Below, in pieces: positions 42,122 through 51,501 of a stretch of 64,000 bases of DNA. The stretch is taken from NCBI GenBank assembly GCA_016699575.1, contig CP064979.1, positions 2,294,001-2,358,000 on the forward strand. Reading direction: 5' to 3'. The notes under the pieces were generated by a model, which was not told the origin of the DNA, did not search any database, and saw nothing but the letters and a program-made list of their open reading frames with translations. The stretch's first letter is position 1. Every line of letters starts with the position of its first letter. Origin of the DNA: Flavobacteriales bacterium (GTDB taxonomy: Bacteria; Bacteroidota; Bacteroidia; Flavobacteriales_F; PHOS-HE28). Made by a program: the position numbers and the translations under genes.

Positions 42122-42643
42122 ATGAAGGTCCCCGGCTTCCGTCCACGCTTCAAGTTCGAGACCGACCTGGCACCGGCCGAGATCGCCGATCGCATCGGCC
42201 GTCGGCTGCACGAGGACAACCCAAGGGGCCTGTGGCTCAAGAACGCCCACTACCACATCCTGCTCAGTTTCCCGGAGCGCAATGCTGAAGCGTGGACACC
42301 ACAGATGGACATCAACTTCGAGGAACTTCCCGGCAAACGCACGCTGGTGCGTTGCCTCATCGGTCCCGGCCCGGGAATTTGGATGCTCTTCGCCGGCGGG
42401 TACGTCGGCCTGTCGCTGCTGGGCCTCACGGGTGCCACCTTGGGCATTGCTCAGCTCATGATGCACAAGTCTGCTTGGGGCTTCTATGCGCTGGTGCTGG
42501 TGGTGCCCCTCATCGCGTTCATGATCTACATGGAACTCACCGGTCGCGAGCGCGCCTTGGGCGACATGCGCTACCTGAAGGAATTCGTCGACCGGTCGCT
42601 CGGCTGCGACTGCCTCAAACTGGCCGAAGAACAAGGGATGTGA
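42122..42643 (+). CDS. hypothetical membrane protein
   Basis: 173 residues from MKVPGFRPRFKFETDLAPAEI. The N-terminal half is soluble and resembles small beta-sandwich domains (NAHYHILLSFPERNAEAWTPQMDINFE). Two or three helices follow (GIWMLFAGGYVGLSLLGLTG, GFYALVLVVPLIAFMIYM). It ends in a Cys pair GCDCLKLAEE. No family recognised. Confidence 0.65.
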   Translation: MKVPGFRPRFKFETDLAPAEIADRIGRRLHEDNPRGLWLKNAHYHILLSFPERNAEAWTPQMDINFEELPGKRTLVRCLIGPGPGIWMLFAGGYVGLSLLGLTGATLGIAQLMMHKSAWGFYALVLVVPLIAFMIYMELTGRERALGDMRYLKEFVDRSLGCDCLKLAEEQGM

Positions 42644-42670
42644 CCGGCCGCTGCGGTGCCAGCCCCGCCC

Positions 42671-43024
42671 TCAGCACTTGTTCGCGTTCACCGATCCGAC
42701 GTGCACGTCGAGGAATTCGGCCTTGCCCGTGATGTTGGCTTCTCCGAGCAGGCGCCGCACCAGTGTTATCACATCGGCCCGTTCCGATGCCTGCACTGGC
42801 GCCATGTGCAACACCACCACACCGGAGCGCAGGCAGTGGTACTCGATGTTCAATGCGCGGTCCTTGGCCACCTGCGCGTTCAGTCGTTCCATGCCGCCGT
42901 GGTCCAGGCCTTCGATGCGCACGGTGACGAAGGCATCCACGGTGGCGGGCGGTGCATCACCTTGCGCGATGGAGAGCGCGGGGAGGAGCAGGAAAGCAGC
43001 CAGCAGGGTCATCCACTTGAACAT
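42671..43024 (-). CDS. small secreted hypothetical protein (HMA-like fold possible)
   Basis: 117 residues with a signal peptide (MFKWMTLLAAFLLLPALSIAQ). The mature part has a beta-alpha-beta-like rhythm (AFVTVRIEGLDHGGMERLNAQVAKDRAL, GVVVLHMA) reminiscent of heavy-metal-associated domains, but the CxxC is replaced, so metal binding is doubtful. Ends NANKC. Function unknown. Confidence 0.6.
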   Translation of the reverse strand: MFKWMTLLAAFLLLPALSIAQGDAPPATVDAFVTVRIEGLDHGGMERLNAQVAKDRALNIEYHCLRSGVVVLHMAPVQASERADVITLVRRLLGEANITGKAEFLDVHVGSVNANKC

Positions 43025-43111
43025 GGCGCGGTGTTTCCCGAAAGGTGCGGGTGCAACCGATCCCGCGAACTGACGAAAAGCAGAAAAGCGGCCGCGCCTG
43101 CAACGTTGCGT

Positions 43112-43462
43112 TCAATGCGCGCGCGGTGCACGGCGGGCCACCTTCACCGCTGCTACCAACTGCATGATGCCGGCCAGCACGTACATGTACGGCAACCACC
43201 GTTTGCCGGCATGCAGCAGCTCCCACACCACCAGGAACGAAAGCCCGGCCTCGATGACGAAGAACACCAGGTCCACCTTGGGCCAACGCTTCGCCAAACG
43301 CCCGTGGAAAAACGCAACGGACAGGAAGAGGAGCCCCGCCGCCACGAACACCCAACCGGTGGTGTGCCCATGGTCCAAGCGTTCGTAGCCGTGCAAGAGG
43401 ATGATGGCACCACTGAGCATGTGGGCCGCTCTTCGCAGTCGGTTCTTCCGGCGGGCATCCAT
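43112..43462 (-). CDS. small hypothetical membrane protein
   Basis: 116 residues from MDARRKNRLRRAAHMLSGAIILLHG with four predicted helices (AAHMLSGAIILLHGYERL, GWVFVAAGLLFLSVAFF, VDLVFFVIEAGLSFLVVW, YMYVLAGIMQLVAAV). A longer open frame upstream overlaps the divergent gene and is unlikely. No family recognised. Confidence 0.6.
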   Translation of the reverse strand: MDARRKNRLRRAAHMLSGAIILLHGYERLDHGHTTGWVFVAAGLLFLSVAFFHGRLAKRWPKVDLVFFVIEAGLSFLVVWELLHAGKRWLPYMYVLAGIMQLVAAVKVARRAPRAH

Positions 43463-43502
43463 GCGGGCAAGGTAGATCGGTAGCCATTGCGTTTTCCGGG
43501 CG

Positions 43503-44321
43503 ATGACCGCTACGGACGCAATGCCACCTTTACCGACCCTGACCTCCCTACAGCGCATGGACGAAGGCACACTGCAATGGATCACCCTCGCCTGGATGGC
43601 GTTGGCCGTGGCGGTGCACATCACCATGTTCTTCGTCACCGCGCCCTTCGGCCGGCACACATCGAACAATTGGGGCCCCACCCTCAACAACAAGCTCGGG
43701 TGGTGCATCATGGAACTACCCAGCCTGGGCATCATGGTGTATTTCCTCGCCACGGGCAGCCGCGTGGCCGATAGCCATGTGTGGATCCTGTTCGCGCTAT
43801 GGATCGCGCACTACACCAACCGCTCGTTCATCTATCCACTCCGCATCCGCGCCACGCCCAAGCGCATACCGCTCTTCATCGTGTGCAATGCCATTGTCTT
43901 CAATGTGATGAACGCCGGACTGAACGGCTACTACTTGGCGGAGCTTGCACCACCCGGGCAGTACGGCAACACGTGGCTGACCAGTCCACACTTCATCGTT
44001 GGTGCACTACTGTTCGTTGGTGGAATGTTCATCAACCTGCGGTCGGACAACATCCTCATCCGGTTGCGCGCACCGGGCGAAACGGGCTACCGCATCCCGC
44101 ACGGTTTCCTGTTCCGCTATGTGTCATCGCCCAACCTGCTGGGCGAGATCATCGAGTGGGCGGGCTTCGCCATCATGGCGTGGAACCTGCCGGCGCTCAG
44201 CTTCCTGGTGTGGACCTACGCCAATCTGGTGCCGCGTGCGCGCAACCACCACCAATGGTACCTGCGCACCTTTCCTGACTATCCACGCGAGCGGAAGGTG
44301 GTGTTCCCGGGGGTGTGGTAG
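43503..44321 (+). CDS. 3-oxo-5-alpha-steroid 4-dehydrogenase-like membrane protein
   Basis: 272 residues with about six helices. The C-terminal region RIPHGFLFRYVSSPNLLGEIIEWAGFAI and NHHQWYLRTFPDYPRERKVVFPGVW carries the signature of the steroid 5-alpha-reductase family (SPN-GE-EW, then the H-x-W-Y and P-x-R motifs), NADPH-dependent reductases of enone lipids. The physiological substrate in bacteria is unknown. The ATG used is the first in frame; a start at MDEGTLQWITLAW would also fit. Confidence 0.85.
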   Translation: MTATDAMPPLPTLTSLQRMDEGTLQWITLAWMALAVAVHITMFFVTAPFGRHTSNNWGPTLNNKLGWCIMELPSLGIMVYFLATGSRVADSHVWILFALWIAHYTNRSFIYPLRIRATPKRIPLFIVCNAIVFNVMNAGLNGYYLAELAPPGQYGNTWLTSPHFIVGALLFVGGMFINLRSDNILIRLRAPGETGYRIPHGFLFRYVSSPNLLGEIIEWAGFAIMAWNLPALSFLVWTYANLVPRARNHHQWYLRTFPDYPRERKVVFPGVW

Positions 44322-44355
44322 GGGTGGTGTATCGGCTGCGTGCGACCTTCCCGCC

Positions 44356-44363
44356 TACCTTGC
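44356..44363 (+). promoter_or_regulatory. TACCTTGC promoter-like box
   Basis: 17 bases upstream of the ATG at 44380; TAnnTT core conserved. Confidence 0.25.
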
Positions 44364-44379
44364 GGGAAACGCGCCCCCC

Positions 44380-45183
44380 ATGAACAGAACGTTCCGCTTC
44401 TTCATCCCGGCCATCGGCCTGTTGTCCGCACTGCCGGTGCAGGCACAAACCATTGTGCAAGGCGGCTTCGAAGCATGGCCGGCGAACTGCCCCGTGAACG
44501 GCCCGCCCAACGGATGGGCCAACTTCAGCACGAGCCTCGGCCCCGACCAGGCCGGCAGTTGCGCGGGCACGGTCGTCTCGTTCGAGGGGGCGTCGCACAT
44601 GAACCTCGTGTGGTATTCGGTGAACGGGCTGCTTGAAGGCGCTGCACAGGCTGTTACAGCGCTGGTGGTGGGCAACACGTACGAGGTCACCTTCCACGCC
44701 ATCCATAACCAAGGCCTTTACGCCGACAACGATCCCACGCGGCTCGAGGCTTCCATCAACGGCGCTGTCATGCTCACCACCCCCGATCTGATCTCCGGTG
44801 ATCCGTGGGCGCAGTACACCTTCCAGTTCACGGCCACGTCGAGCACGCACGTGCTCGGCTTCCGTGTGGCGGCGGGCTCCTTCGGCACCACGGGTTGTGT
44901 TGGTGTCGATGCGGTGGCCATCTCAGCGGCAACGGGCATTGCACCGCCGGACGTTGCACCGGCGCACGCGCTCAACGCGTGGTACGATGGCTCGCAAGCC
45001 GCGTTATTGGTCAGCGATCCGCAGTTCGCCAACGCACCGTACGACTTGCTCGATGGCAGTGGCCGCGTGGTGCGCAGTGGCGTGCTGAGCAACCAACGCA
45101 TCGGCCTTGAAGCACTGCCGCAAGGGCTTTACGTGCTGCGGTTCACGGTGCAGCGTGCGGTGCAGCGATTCTTGAAGTATTGA
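44380..45183 (+). CDS. secreted protein with type A T9SS sorting-like tail
   Basis: 267 residues, signal peptide MNRTFRFFIPAIGLLSALPVQAQ. Central jelly-roll-like region (NTYEVTFHAIHNQGLYADNDPTRLEASING). The last ~65 residues (LLVSDPQFANAPYDLLDGSGRVVRSG, IGLEALPQGLYVLRF) follow the pattern of the type A sorting domain that directs T9SS secretion. Substrate or function unknown. Confidence 0.75.
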   Translation: MNRTFRFFIPAIGLLSALPVQAQTIVQGGFEAWPANCPVNGPPNGWANFSTSLGPDQAGSCAGTVVSFEGASHMNLVWYSVNGLLEGAAQAVTALVVGNTYEVTFHAIHNQGLYADNDPTRLEASINGAVMLTTPDLISGDPWAQYTFQFTATSSTHVLGFRVAAGSFGTTGCVGVDAVAISAATGIAPPDVAPAHALNAWYDGSQAALLVSDPQFANAPYDLLDGSGRVVRSGVLSNQRIGLEALPQGLYVLRFTVQRAVQRFLKY

Positions 45184-45296
45184 GGCTGGGCTGGTGGTCG
45201 GGACCTGTCTGAAGAAGGCAGAGGCCCTAGTGAAGCAGGCTTAGGCTGCAACCCGAAGACTGCCCGCGCTCAGCCGAGCGTGTCCGAGGCAGGGTC
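45182..45296. repeat. REP-like element (degenerate)
   Basis: Contains GGCAGAGGCCCTAG and GCCCGCGCTCAGCCGAGCGTG, recognisable but diverged pieces of the REP-like family that becomes frequent downstream. It is the first copy in the window. Confidence 0.55.
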
Positions 45297-45894
45297 AATC
45301 GAAATACGAGACGTGCAGGTGCACTATGCCTTGGGTACTATCGACCCAAAGGTGGTAGTCGCTGTACACGTGGTCCAGAAAATCAACCTTGAAGTAGATT
45401 TCTTTGGTGCGACCGTCCGGCGATACGGCCCATTCGGGCCGGTTGGCGTTCTTCTTGTTGAAGACATCGCGAACAATGTCCTGGAATGGACGTGTTTGCG
45501 CCAAGGCGACATTGAGGGGTTGGTCGTGCGCAACGATGCGGTCGAACACCGCGGGTGAATAGGTGAAAGCCATCCAGTGCGCGAAGGCATCACCCACAAC
45601 GACATTCTTCATGCGGATATCCTCCACTTCTTCCGGAGGAGCAAAACCGAAGTTCTGAGCAAAAGCTTCTGCGGCCTTTTCCCGGTCGCTGGTTTCCGCC
45701 GCGACGAGGTCGATGTTCCAAAGGCCGAGGACAAGGGCGCCGCACAACAAGGCTGCTCCGGCATAGGCGTAGCCGATCCGGCGCTTCTTGCGGGCGTTCA
45801 CAATGGCCGCAACAACGAGCATGACCGTACCCACACCGAACACCCCCAGTGCGAGGTACTTCAACACGAGCAAGAACAGCTGCACCATGACCAC
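45295..45894 (-). CDS. hypothetical membrane protein
   Basis: 199 residues from MVMVQLFLLVLKYLALGVFGVGTVMLVV, with two N-terminal helices and a soluble domain of ~130 residues (FGFAPPEEVEDIRMKNV, FDRIVAHDQPLNVALAQ, KEIYFKVDFLDHVYSDYHLWVD). No family recognised. Its 3' end touches a degenerate REP-like element. Confidence 0.65.
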   Translation of the reverse strand: MVMVQLFLLVLKYLALGVFGVGTVMLVVAAIVNARKKRRIGYAYAGAALLCGALVLGLWNIDLVAAETSDREKAAEAFAQNFGFAPPEEVEDIRMKNVVVGDAFAHWMAFTYSPAVFDRIVAHDQPLNVALAQTRPFQDIVRDVFNKKNANRPEWAVSPDGRTKEIYFKVDFLDHVYSDYHLWVDSTQGIVHLHVSYFD

Positions 45895-46043
45895 ACAAGA
45901 TTATCGGATGAACCGATGCCGGTAACCGCTATCGGGGTAGGCGATCAGCTCACGACTTTTCCCGGCAGGCCAGAGCTCCTGGTTATGCGGGCCCCAGGCC
46001 ACAAAGCCCATCGTGCACGTGTGCAGAGGTGGTTGACCCAGGC

Positions 46044-47720
46044 CTAGGCCCCTAGCACCATCATGAGGGCGAACAATGCCTGAAGAGCGAGGGCTGCAAT
46101 GCCCAAAATGCGAAAGACCATGGGTATCCGTAGTCTCGTCCAGCGCACCCTCCGCACCGATCGCGCGCGTTCTTCCAGTTGTTGCGGGCTGAAGGAGGCA
46201 AGGGCTTTGGCGTGCAGCAGGCCTACCAAGGCCAGGGCATCCACCGCCCCTTTACCGTCACCATCGTCGAAGATCGAGAGAAGGTCCCGCTCGCGTTTGA
46301 CCACGCCCGTATGGTACACCACTACGCGCGAGCCGTGCTCCCCTGCGTGGGGGTGACCGGAGGAGCGGCCGACCAGCGCGCGTGACATCACTTCGCGCAC
46401 CACTGCCAGGTCCGTGGAGCCGTTGATCAGAAAGACCACGCGCTCCCGGGGCATGATCTCGAGCAACCGCGTCACTTCGTAGGCCACTCCTTTGTTCGCC
46501 GGTGTCAGGTTCGCCAGGTCCACCACCGCCACATGGGCAAGTCCGATCATGCGGTCCAACGCTTCCTTCCAGGTCTTGTCCAGGCACTGCATGCTGTTGA
46601 TCGGATAGCGCAGGTGCGGATCCACTTCCCGGCCAAAGTGCTCGATCTCCAAAGCCAGTTCCTCCTGGTCTTCGACGATGGAGGCATGCAATCTTCCCGT
46701 GACGTAGTTCCAGACATCGCTCTCCTTGTACCCCACCGTGTCGGGGCCGTCCAGGCGGAACGTGATCCCCATATAGCGCCACGCCTTGGTCAACAACAGG
46801 AACTCGCTCAAGAAGGGACTGCCAAAAACCCGCAGGGCCAGCAAATGCAAAGGGGGCGGCACGGCGTAGATGCGCTCCAACCTCCGCCTGCCCAAGCGGA
46901 ACCATGCATAGATGCCACCGCTCAGGGCGAAGGCACCGAAGGTGAAGAGGTACTTGTTGTTACCCGGCAGGGTGGAGTAGCACCACATGGCTTTCGACAC
47001 ACCGGCCCACACCCAGAACCAGATCAGGAAAACGAGCCGCCGGGGCCGTATGGCAGCGGGTAGCTCCAGGCCTGAAATGTTGCTCTTGGGGGTGCCCTTC
47101 GCCACCTCGCTGGCCGTTCCGAACAGGGAACGGGTAAAGCGCGCCGCTAGGAGCGCGATGAAGGTGAGCACCACATACACGCACAACAACGTGGGGAACG
47201 TGGAATCCTCGATGATGCGGTTGATCGACGGCTCGTAGCGGCTGGGCCCCGTCGGTTGAACAAGCCAGTGGACCAGCCCGAGCCCCAGAGTGGAGCCCAT
47301 CAGGACCAGCAGCACGCGGAACGCGAAGCGCTTGTAGGCCGCGCCCCGCTCAACGATGGCCCTTTGAAGGTCTTTCACCTCTTGCGTTGGGGCGGGGATC
47401 TCTTCGGGGGTCACGATGATCAGCTCCACCGTGCTGTCCTCCATCGGTGCTGGCGCCCCCATCGGCGTTTCCGCGCTTTCGTGATGGAGATGGAGCGTAT
47501 GTTCCGCAGGTTGGACGGCCGGCGGCGTGGTCACCTCCATTATTCTGCTGGAAATGGCCCTGCGGGCTTTCCGCCGAAGCACGTAATACGCAGCAACCAC
47601 CACTGCAATGATCACGAGCCCTATGAAGAGCGCGAACAGGATGTCGCTCGCGTTCATCCCCAAGATCTTCATTTCGACGGACGGTGCTTCAGCTCCTGGT
47701 TCCATGGCCTGGTTGTTCAC
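46044..47720 (-). CDS. membrane protein with a Rossmann-like C-terminal region
   Basis: 558 residues: N-terminal helix (DILFALFIGLVIIAVVVAAYYVL), a linker, several more helices between ~130 and 275, then a cytosolic-looking domain. The segment LDKTWKEALDRMIGLAHVAVVDLANLTPANKGVAYEVTRLLE followed by RVVFLINGS resembles Rossmann-type nucleoside-deoxyribosyltransferase- or TIR-like sensor domains (strand VAVVDL, then G-x-x-Y/W-E, then a VVFL strand). That assignment is an inference. The C-terminus ends with one more helix. Function unknown. Confidence 0.65.
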   Translation of the reverse strand: MNNQAMEPGAEAPSVEMKILGMNASDILFALFIGLVIIAVVVAAYYVLRRKARRAISSRIMEVTTPPAVQPAEHTLHLHHESAETPMGAPAPMEDSTVELIIVTPEEIPAPTQEVKDLQRAIVERGAAYKRFAFRVLLVLMGSTLGLGLVHWLVQPTGPSRYEPSINRIIEDSTFPTLLCVYVVLTFIALLAARFTRSLFGTASEVAKGTPKSNISGLELPAAIRPRRLVFLIWFWVWAGVSKAMWCYSTLPGNNKYLFTFGAFALSGGIYAWFRLGRRRLERIYAVPPPLHLLALRVFGSPFLSEFLLLTKAWRYMGITFRLDGPDTVGYKESDVWNYVTGRLHASIVEDQEELALEIEHFGREVDPHLRYPINSMQCLDKTWKEALDRMIGLAHVAVVDLANLTPANKGVAYEVTRLLEIMPRERVVFLINGSTDLAVVREVMSRALVGRSSGHPHAGEHGSRVVVYHTGVVKRERDLLSIFDDGDGKGAVDALALVGLLHAKALASFSPQQLEERARSVRRVRWTRLRIPMVFRILGIAALALQALFALMMVLGA

Positions 47721-48047
47721 CCGTATGTGATCAATTACCGCATGTCCTTCGGCTGCTCATCGGCGTCCATTGAACCCCGCGGATAGGCCCAGCGCGCGCG
47801 ACAATTGGTGGGGTATGCCGTTCATGATCTTACGATCGTCTTTTCCATGAACCGCTCGATCGGTGCTCACCATCGGCAAGCTATTGGTTTTCGCGGCACA
47901 TGCCGATCACCTGCGGAGACCGAAGGGGCGAGGGTCTTCAAGGCCGTGCCGAAGTGGAAAGCCGCAGTGGCACACGGTGTGCGAGTTATCCATTGCGATG
48001 GAATTACCGATCACAGTGGATCGCACGGTTGGTCCGCACGACTGCGT

Positions 48048-48140
48048 TGACTTGTCCCGGCGGGCCACAGGCCCCGGCCCGCTCGCCAAACGCCACAGCC
48101 AAGCGGCGGCGTTTGGCGAGCGGGTGCGGCGGAACAGTGC
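48048..48140. repeat. REP-like element
   Basis: Begins ACTTGTCCCGGCGGGCCACAG; contains the GGGCC-ACA-GGCCC hairpin and a longer GCTCGCCAAACGCC/GGCGTTTGGCGAGC inverted repeat, ending with GCGGGTGCGG. Confidence 0.75.
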
Positions 48141-48188
48141 CCCTTCCGCCAAGTGGGCGACCCGCCATTGCCATCGACCAAGGCCGTC

Positions 48189-48196
48189 TACATTCG
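48189..48196 (+). promoter_or_regulatory. TACATTCG promoter-like box
   Basis: Exact TAnnTTCG match 21 bases upstream of the ATG at 48217, supporting that start. Confidence 0.35.
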
Positions 48197-48216
48197 TTCC
48201 ATCCAACCGGTCCATC

Positions 48217-49944
48217 ATGAAACATCTTCTGTCCTGCGCTGCCCTGGGCCTTTCCCTCTTCGCTGCGCGGCCCGCACAGGCCTCACACATCATGGGGGCC
48301 GAGCTCACCTACAAGTGGTTGGGCGGAATGGACTACGAGATGACCCTGGTGGCGGTGCGAGACTGTTATGGTATTTGGCTGAATTCCGGGGTGAGCATCG
48401 CAGCCTCTTCTTCGCTCTGCGGCTTGAATGCCTCGTTCGTTCTGCCCGAGCGCGATACCGTGGAAGTGGCCGTCGGTTGCACCAGCTGGCCCACCACCTG
48501 CAACGGAGGCACCTATCCCGGGGCCGAGCTGCACTTCTACCGCGATACCGTGACGCTTCCTGCAGGTTGCGCCGATTGGGTATTCTCCTGGGCGAGCTGT
48601 TGCCGCAATGCCGCGATCGACAACATCGTTGATGCGGATCAGGCTGACATCTACATCGAAGCATGGCTTGACAACGCCAATGTTCCGGGCAACTCCTCCC
48701 CGATCTTCCAGGAACTACCGGGTTCTTTCATCTGCCTCAACGCTCCGTTCTGCCTGCCCAATGGCGGATATGACCCGGACGGCGATTCGCTGGTGTACAC
48801 GATGGTGACCCCCGAGGAAGTGGGTGCTGTTCCGATAGTGTACATGCCCGGCTTCACGGCTACCGATCCGTTCCCCTCTTCCACCGGCCATGTCTTCGAT
48901 CCCGTTACCGGCAATCATTGCAGCACGCCGTCGCAGCTGGGCGCATATGTGGTGGCTTACGCTGTGGACGAATACCGCAACGGTACGTGGGTGGGCCGTA
49001 GTCGAAGGGACATCCAGTTGTGGGTGGTGGCCTGCACCATGCCCATGCTCGATGTGATGGGCGTGGTGAACGACACGACCGGCACACCGGTGACGGCCGG
49101 AACGGTGGAGCTGTACCAGTACGGTCTCAACAGTGCGGGCTCTTTGCTGGTTGGCAACACGCCGGTGGGCCCCGGAGGCGATTTCGCCTTCAGTAGCCTG
49201 CCCTTGCAGCAATACCTGGTGCGTGCTGTTCCCGATACGGTGCTCTACCCGGGCACTGCTACCAGCTATCACGAGAGCACCTACTACTGGACCTACGCCG
49301 ATGTGATCAGTAGCACATGCGATACCGACATGGTGGCGAACATCGGATTGGTGCCCGTGGGCAACCTCGCCGGCACGGGCTACCTCAGTGGCTTCTTGGG
49401 CGACCTGGGCATTGTGCGCAGCGATGGCCCCGGCGCGCCATGGGAGGGGGTGGGCATTGTGCTCGAGCACTGGCCCGGCGCTGGTTTGGCGGCGTACACG
49501 CGCACCGACATGGACGGACACTACCACTTCGCCAACGTGGCCGATGGCACCTACCGCATCGTGTGCGACCATCCGGGCCTGCCCATGCTTTCCTGCTACA
49601 CGGTGACCGTCGGCGCCGGCACCGTCATCATCGACCTGAACTACGGTGCCGATCCTGCGGGCTTCTATATCACCGGTGTGGTCACGAACGTCCCGGACCA
49701 GGAAGCGGCCACGGCGGTGTTGATGCCCAATCCAGTGCATCAGGGCTTTGCCATCATCAAAGGCTTGCACAATGGCCAGGTGCGCGCCACCATCATCGAC
49801 GCAGCGGGCCGCGTGGTCTTCTCGGCCGCGCTGAACGTTGCCGGGGGTGCCCTGCAACTGCCTACCGACAACCTGCCCGCCGGGAGCTACACCATTGTGC
49901 TCGATGGGCATGGCCAGCACTTCAGGATGGTGAAGGAGCAGTGA
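48217..49944 (+). CDS. T9SS-secreted protein with type A sorting domain
   Basis: 575 residues from MKHLLSCAALGLSLFAARPAQASHIMGAELTYKW, a signal peptide followed by the SHIMGAEL-YKW motif common to a family of Bacteroidota surface proteins. CYGIWLNSGV, YDPDGDSLVYTMVTPEE and NHCSTPSQLGAYVVAYAVDEYRNG follow. A carboxypeptidase-regulatory-like beta-sandwich (MDGHYHFANVADGTYRIVCD) and a C-terminal type A sorting domain (AVLMPNPVHQGFAIIKG, IDAAGRVVFS, LPAGSYTIVLDG) complete it. Likely a secreted or surface-attached structural protein. Confidence 0.88.
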   Translation: MKHLLSCAALGLSLFAARPAQASHIMGAELTYKWLGGMDYEMTLVAVRDCYGIWLNSGVSIAASSSLCGLNASFVLPERDTVEVAVGCTSWPTTCNGGTYPGAELHFYRDTVTLPAGCADWVFSWASCCRNAAIDNIVDADQADIYIEAWLDNANVPGNSSPIFQELPGSFICLNAPFCLPNGGYDPDGDSLVYTMVTPEEVGAVPIVYMPGFTATDPFPSSTGHVFDPVTGNHCSTPSQLGAYVVAYAVDEYRNGTWVGRSRRDIQLWVVACTMPMLDVMGVVNDTTGTPVTAGTVELYQYGLNSAGSLLVGNTPVGPGGDFAFSSLPLQQYLVRAVPDTVLYPGTATSYHESTYYWTYADVISSTCDTDMVANIGLVPVGNLAGTGYLSGFLGDLGIVRSDGPGAPWEGVGIVLEHWPGAGLAAYTRTDMDGHYHFANVADGTYRIVCDHPGLPMLSCYTVTVGAGTVIIDLNYGADPAGFYITGVVTNVPDQEAATAVLMPNPVHQGFAIIKGLHNGQVRATIIDAAGRVVFSAALNVAGGALQLPTDNLPAGSYTIVLDGHGQHFRMVKEQ

Positions 49945-50036
49945 TGGACCTTATCGGACCACGCTCGCTCGCCGATCTGTCGGGTGCGCTTCTGCTTGCG
50001 GGCTTCACCCGGTCTTGCTCGAGCAACTGCTGACTT

Positions 50037-50150
50037 GTCCCGGCGGGTCAATAGACCCTGGTGGTGCGGGCACGCGCGTGTGGTAGGCAGGCCCGGCTGC
50101 AACCCCGAGCGCCTGCCCGCGCACAGCCGAGCATGTGCGGATGAACCATC
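50037..50150. repeat. REP-like element with compensatory stem change
   Basis: Carries GGGTC-AATA-GACCC (50045-50058) where other copies have GGGCC/GGCCC, so both arms changed together. It continues with CGAGCGCCTGCCCGCGCACAGCCGAGC. Confidence 0.75.
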
Positions 50151-50172
50151 GCTTCGCTTATTTCGTGACGCT

Positions 50173-50574
50173 ATGGACAGAACTGTATTGTGGTTCAAGG
50201 CGCTCGTGTGGGGCAACATCGTGGTGGGCCTGCTCGGTGGCGTCCTAAGCGCACTCACGACGCCGCTCGAGGAAGGAACCGACCCTACCGATGCTGAGTT
50301 GTTGCTTATGCTGGTTGTCCTGGTCGCCATCATCATCAATTACGTTGGACTTCTCAAGTTCCGCTCATGGTCCCGTCCAATGGCCGTAGTGCTTACGGTT
50401 GTAACCATGGCATTTACGTTCATGCTTGGAACGGAAGTGATGCATGGCTGGAGCGCACTGTTGTACGACCTGGGGTGGATGATCTGGGGAGCGCTGCTGG
50501 CCGTGATCCACTTTGGGGATATCCGGCATCGGTTCCAGCGCGCTTCAGGTTCCGGGCCGCGTGCGCTTTCGTAA
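50173..50574 (+). CDS. small hypothetical membrane protein
   Basis: 133 residues from MDRTVLWFKALVWGNIVVGLLGG with four hydrophobic helices; the longer open frame from 49984 runs through a REP-like element and is rejected. No family recognised. Flanked on both sides by REP-like copies. Confidence 0.6.
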   Translation: MDRTVLWFKALVWGNIVVGLLGGVLSALTTPLEEGTDPTDAELLLMLVVLVAIIINYVGLLKFRSWSRPMAVVLTVVTMAFTFMLGTEVMHGWSALLYDLGWMIWGALLAVIHFGDIRHRFQRASGSGPRALS

Positions 50575-50579
50575 GGCAC

Positions 50580-50662
50580 TGGCTATTACGACAGGCCACA
50601 GGCCCTAGACCGAGAGCCGATCGCCACAAGCAAGTGGCGGCGTAAGGCGAGCGTGTGCGGTG
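50580..50662. repeat. REP-like element
   Basis: GGCCACAGGCCCTAGACCGAGAGCC followed by CGCCACAAGCAAGTGGCGGCGTAAGGCGAGCGTGTGCGG, a slightly decayed copy of the CTCGCC-ACA-GGCGAG type. Confidence 0.7.
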
Positions 50663-50721
50663 TGATGACCATGGGGGCTGCAGGCAAGCGCAGGCGCTCA
50701 AGTGGTCGTGTTGCTGCTCGC

Positions 50722-51501
50722 CTAAGTTGTGCCATCCGCCGGTAGGTGCAGTTGTGCCAGAGGATCGTTCCACGGTGTCCATTCATTGGCCCGTGTATGC
50801 CGCAAGCTGGCCGCTCCGTAACCGGCCACATGGTAGGTGCGGCGCGCATCGACGGTAATGGCCATGATGTTCTTGCGTGCGGCGATGTACTCCTCTTGGA
50901 ACTCCCTGTGCTCCGCGTAGCGGGGCAAACAGGGGTCCACCCGTTCGATGAGCGCGCGCAGGCACGAGTTCAGGCAGCGCCGGTAGGCACCCATACTGCG
51001 TGCTGTTTGTATGAGGGGTTGCTGTGGTGCGGTGCTTTCTGCGTACTGCTTCAGTGCGGCGTGCAGCAAACGGTAAAGGTTGGAGAAGCTGCCGAACGTG
51101 GCGCGCGACTCTCGGTGCTGGCCCAGTTGCGCGTCAATGGCCGCGCAGAACCTCACCAAACCCGCTTCGTCGAAAGGCATCATGGACCGTGGCGGCAGGT
51201 CGTCCACACGCACGCGCGACGATGGCTTTTCCAAATGGTCGTACACGGCGTTCGCCCGATCCACCAGTCGTTGCAACACCAGCTCCTTCGGCAGGCGATG
51301 GTATGGCGAGCCGGGCCGCGGGGTGTAATAGTCCTCTTCCTTGTTATCGATGGCGGCAAGCAGCATGTCCACCGAGGTGTAGAACCGTGCGATGGCGCGA
51401 TTGCTCACCTCGTGCTTGCTCCAGACCGCGCGGTGCTTCTGGCACACTTCCACCATGCGAGCGAAGGCGGCGCATTCGTTCGCCCTTATCCTTTTGTCCA
51501 T
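50722..51501 (-). CDS. hypothetical protein
   Basis: 259 residues, soluble, rich in helices and Arg/Ala (RANECAAFARMVEVCQKHRAVW, YRLLHAALKQYAES, CLNSCLRALIERVDPC). No signal peptide, membrane segment or known domain. Divergent from the HTH gene across a 207-base gap holding a palindrome, so the HTH protein might regulate it. Confidence 0.6.
   Translation of the reverse strand: MDKRIRANECAAFARMVEVCQKHRAVWSKHEVSNRAIARFYTSVDMLLAAIDNKEEDYYTPRPGSPYHRLPKELVLQRLVDRANAVYDHLEKPSSRVRVDDLPPRSMMPFDEAGLVRFCAAIDAQLGQHRESRATFGSFSNLYRLLHAALKQYAESTAPQQPLIQTARSMGAYRRCLNSCLRALIERVDPCLPRYAEHREFQEEYIAARKNIMAITVDARRTYHVAGYGAASLRHTRANEWTPWNDPLAQLHLPADGTT

Larger units (their letters stand above)
47721..48216. other. 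496-base gene-free interval with one REP-like copy
   Basis: Divergent promoter region between the minus-strand membrane protein and the plus-strand T9SS cargo gene. The only structures seen are the REP-like copy at 48048-48140 and a TACATTCG box at 48189. The open frame reading through it from 47863 is an artefact of the downstream gene's frame. Confidence 0.5.

Noticed and set aside
47863..48216. N-terminal extension of the T9SS cargo gene
   Set aside because: It reads through a REP-like element and a promoter-like box; the signal peptide begins at 48217.
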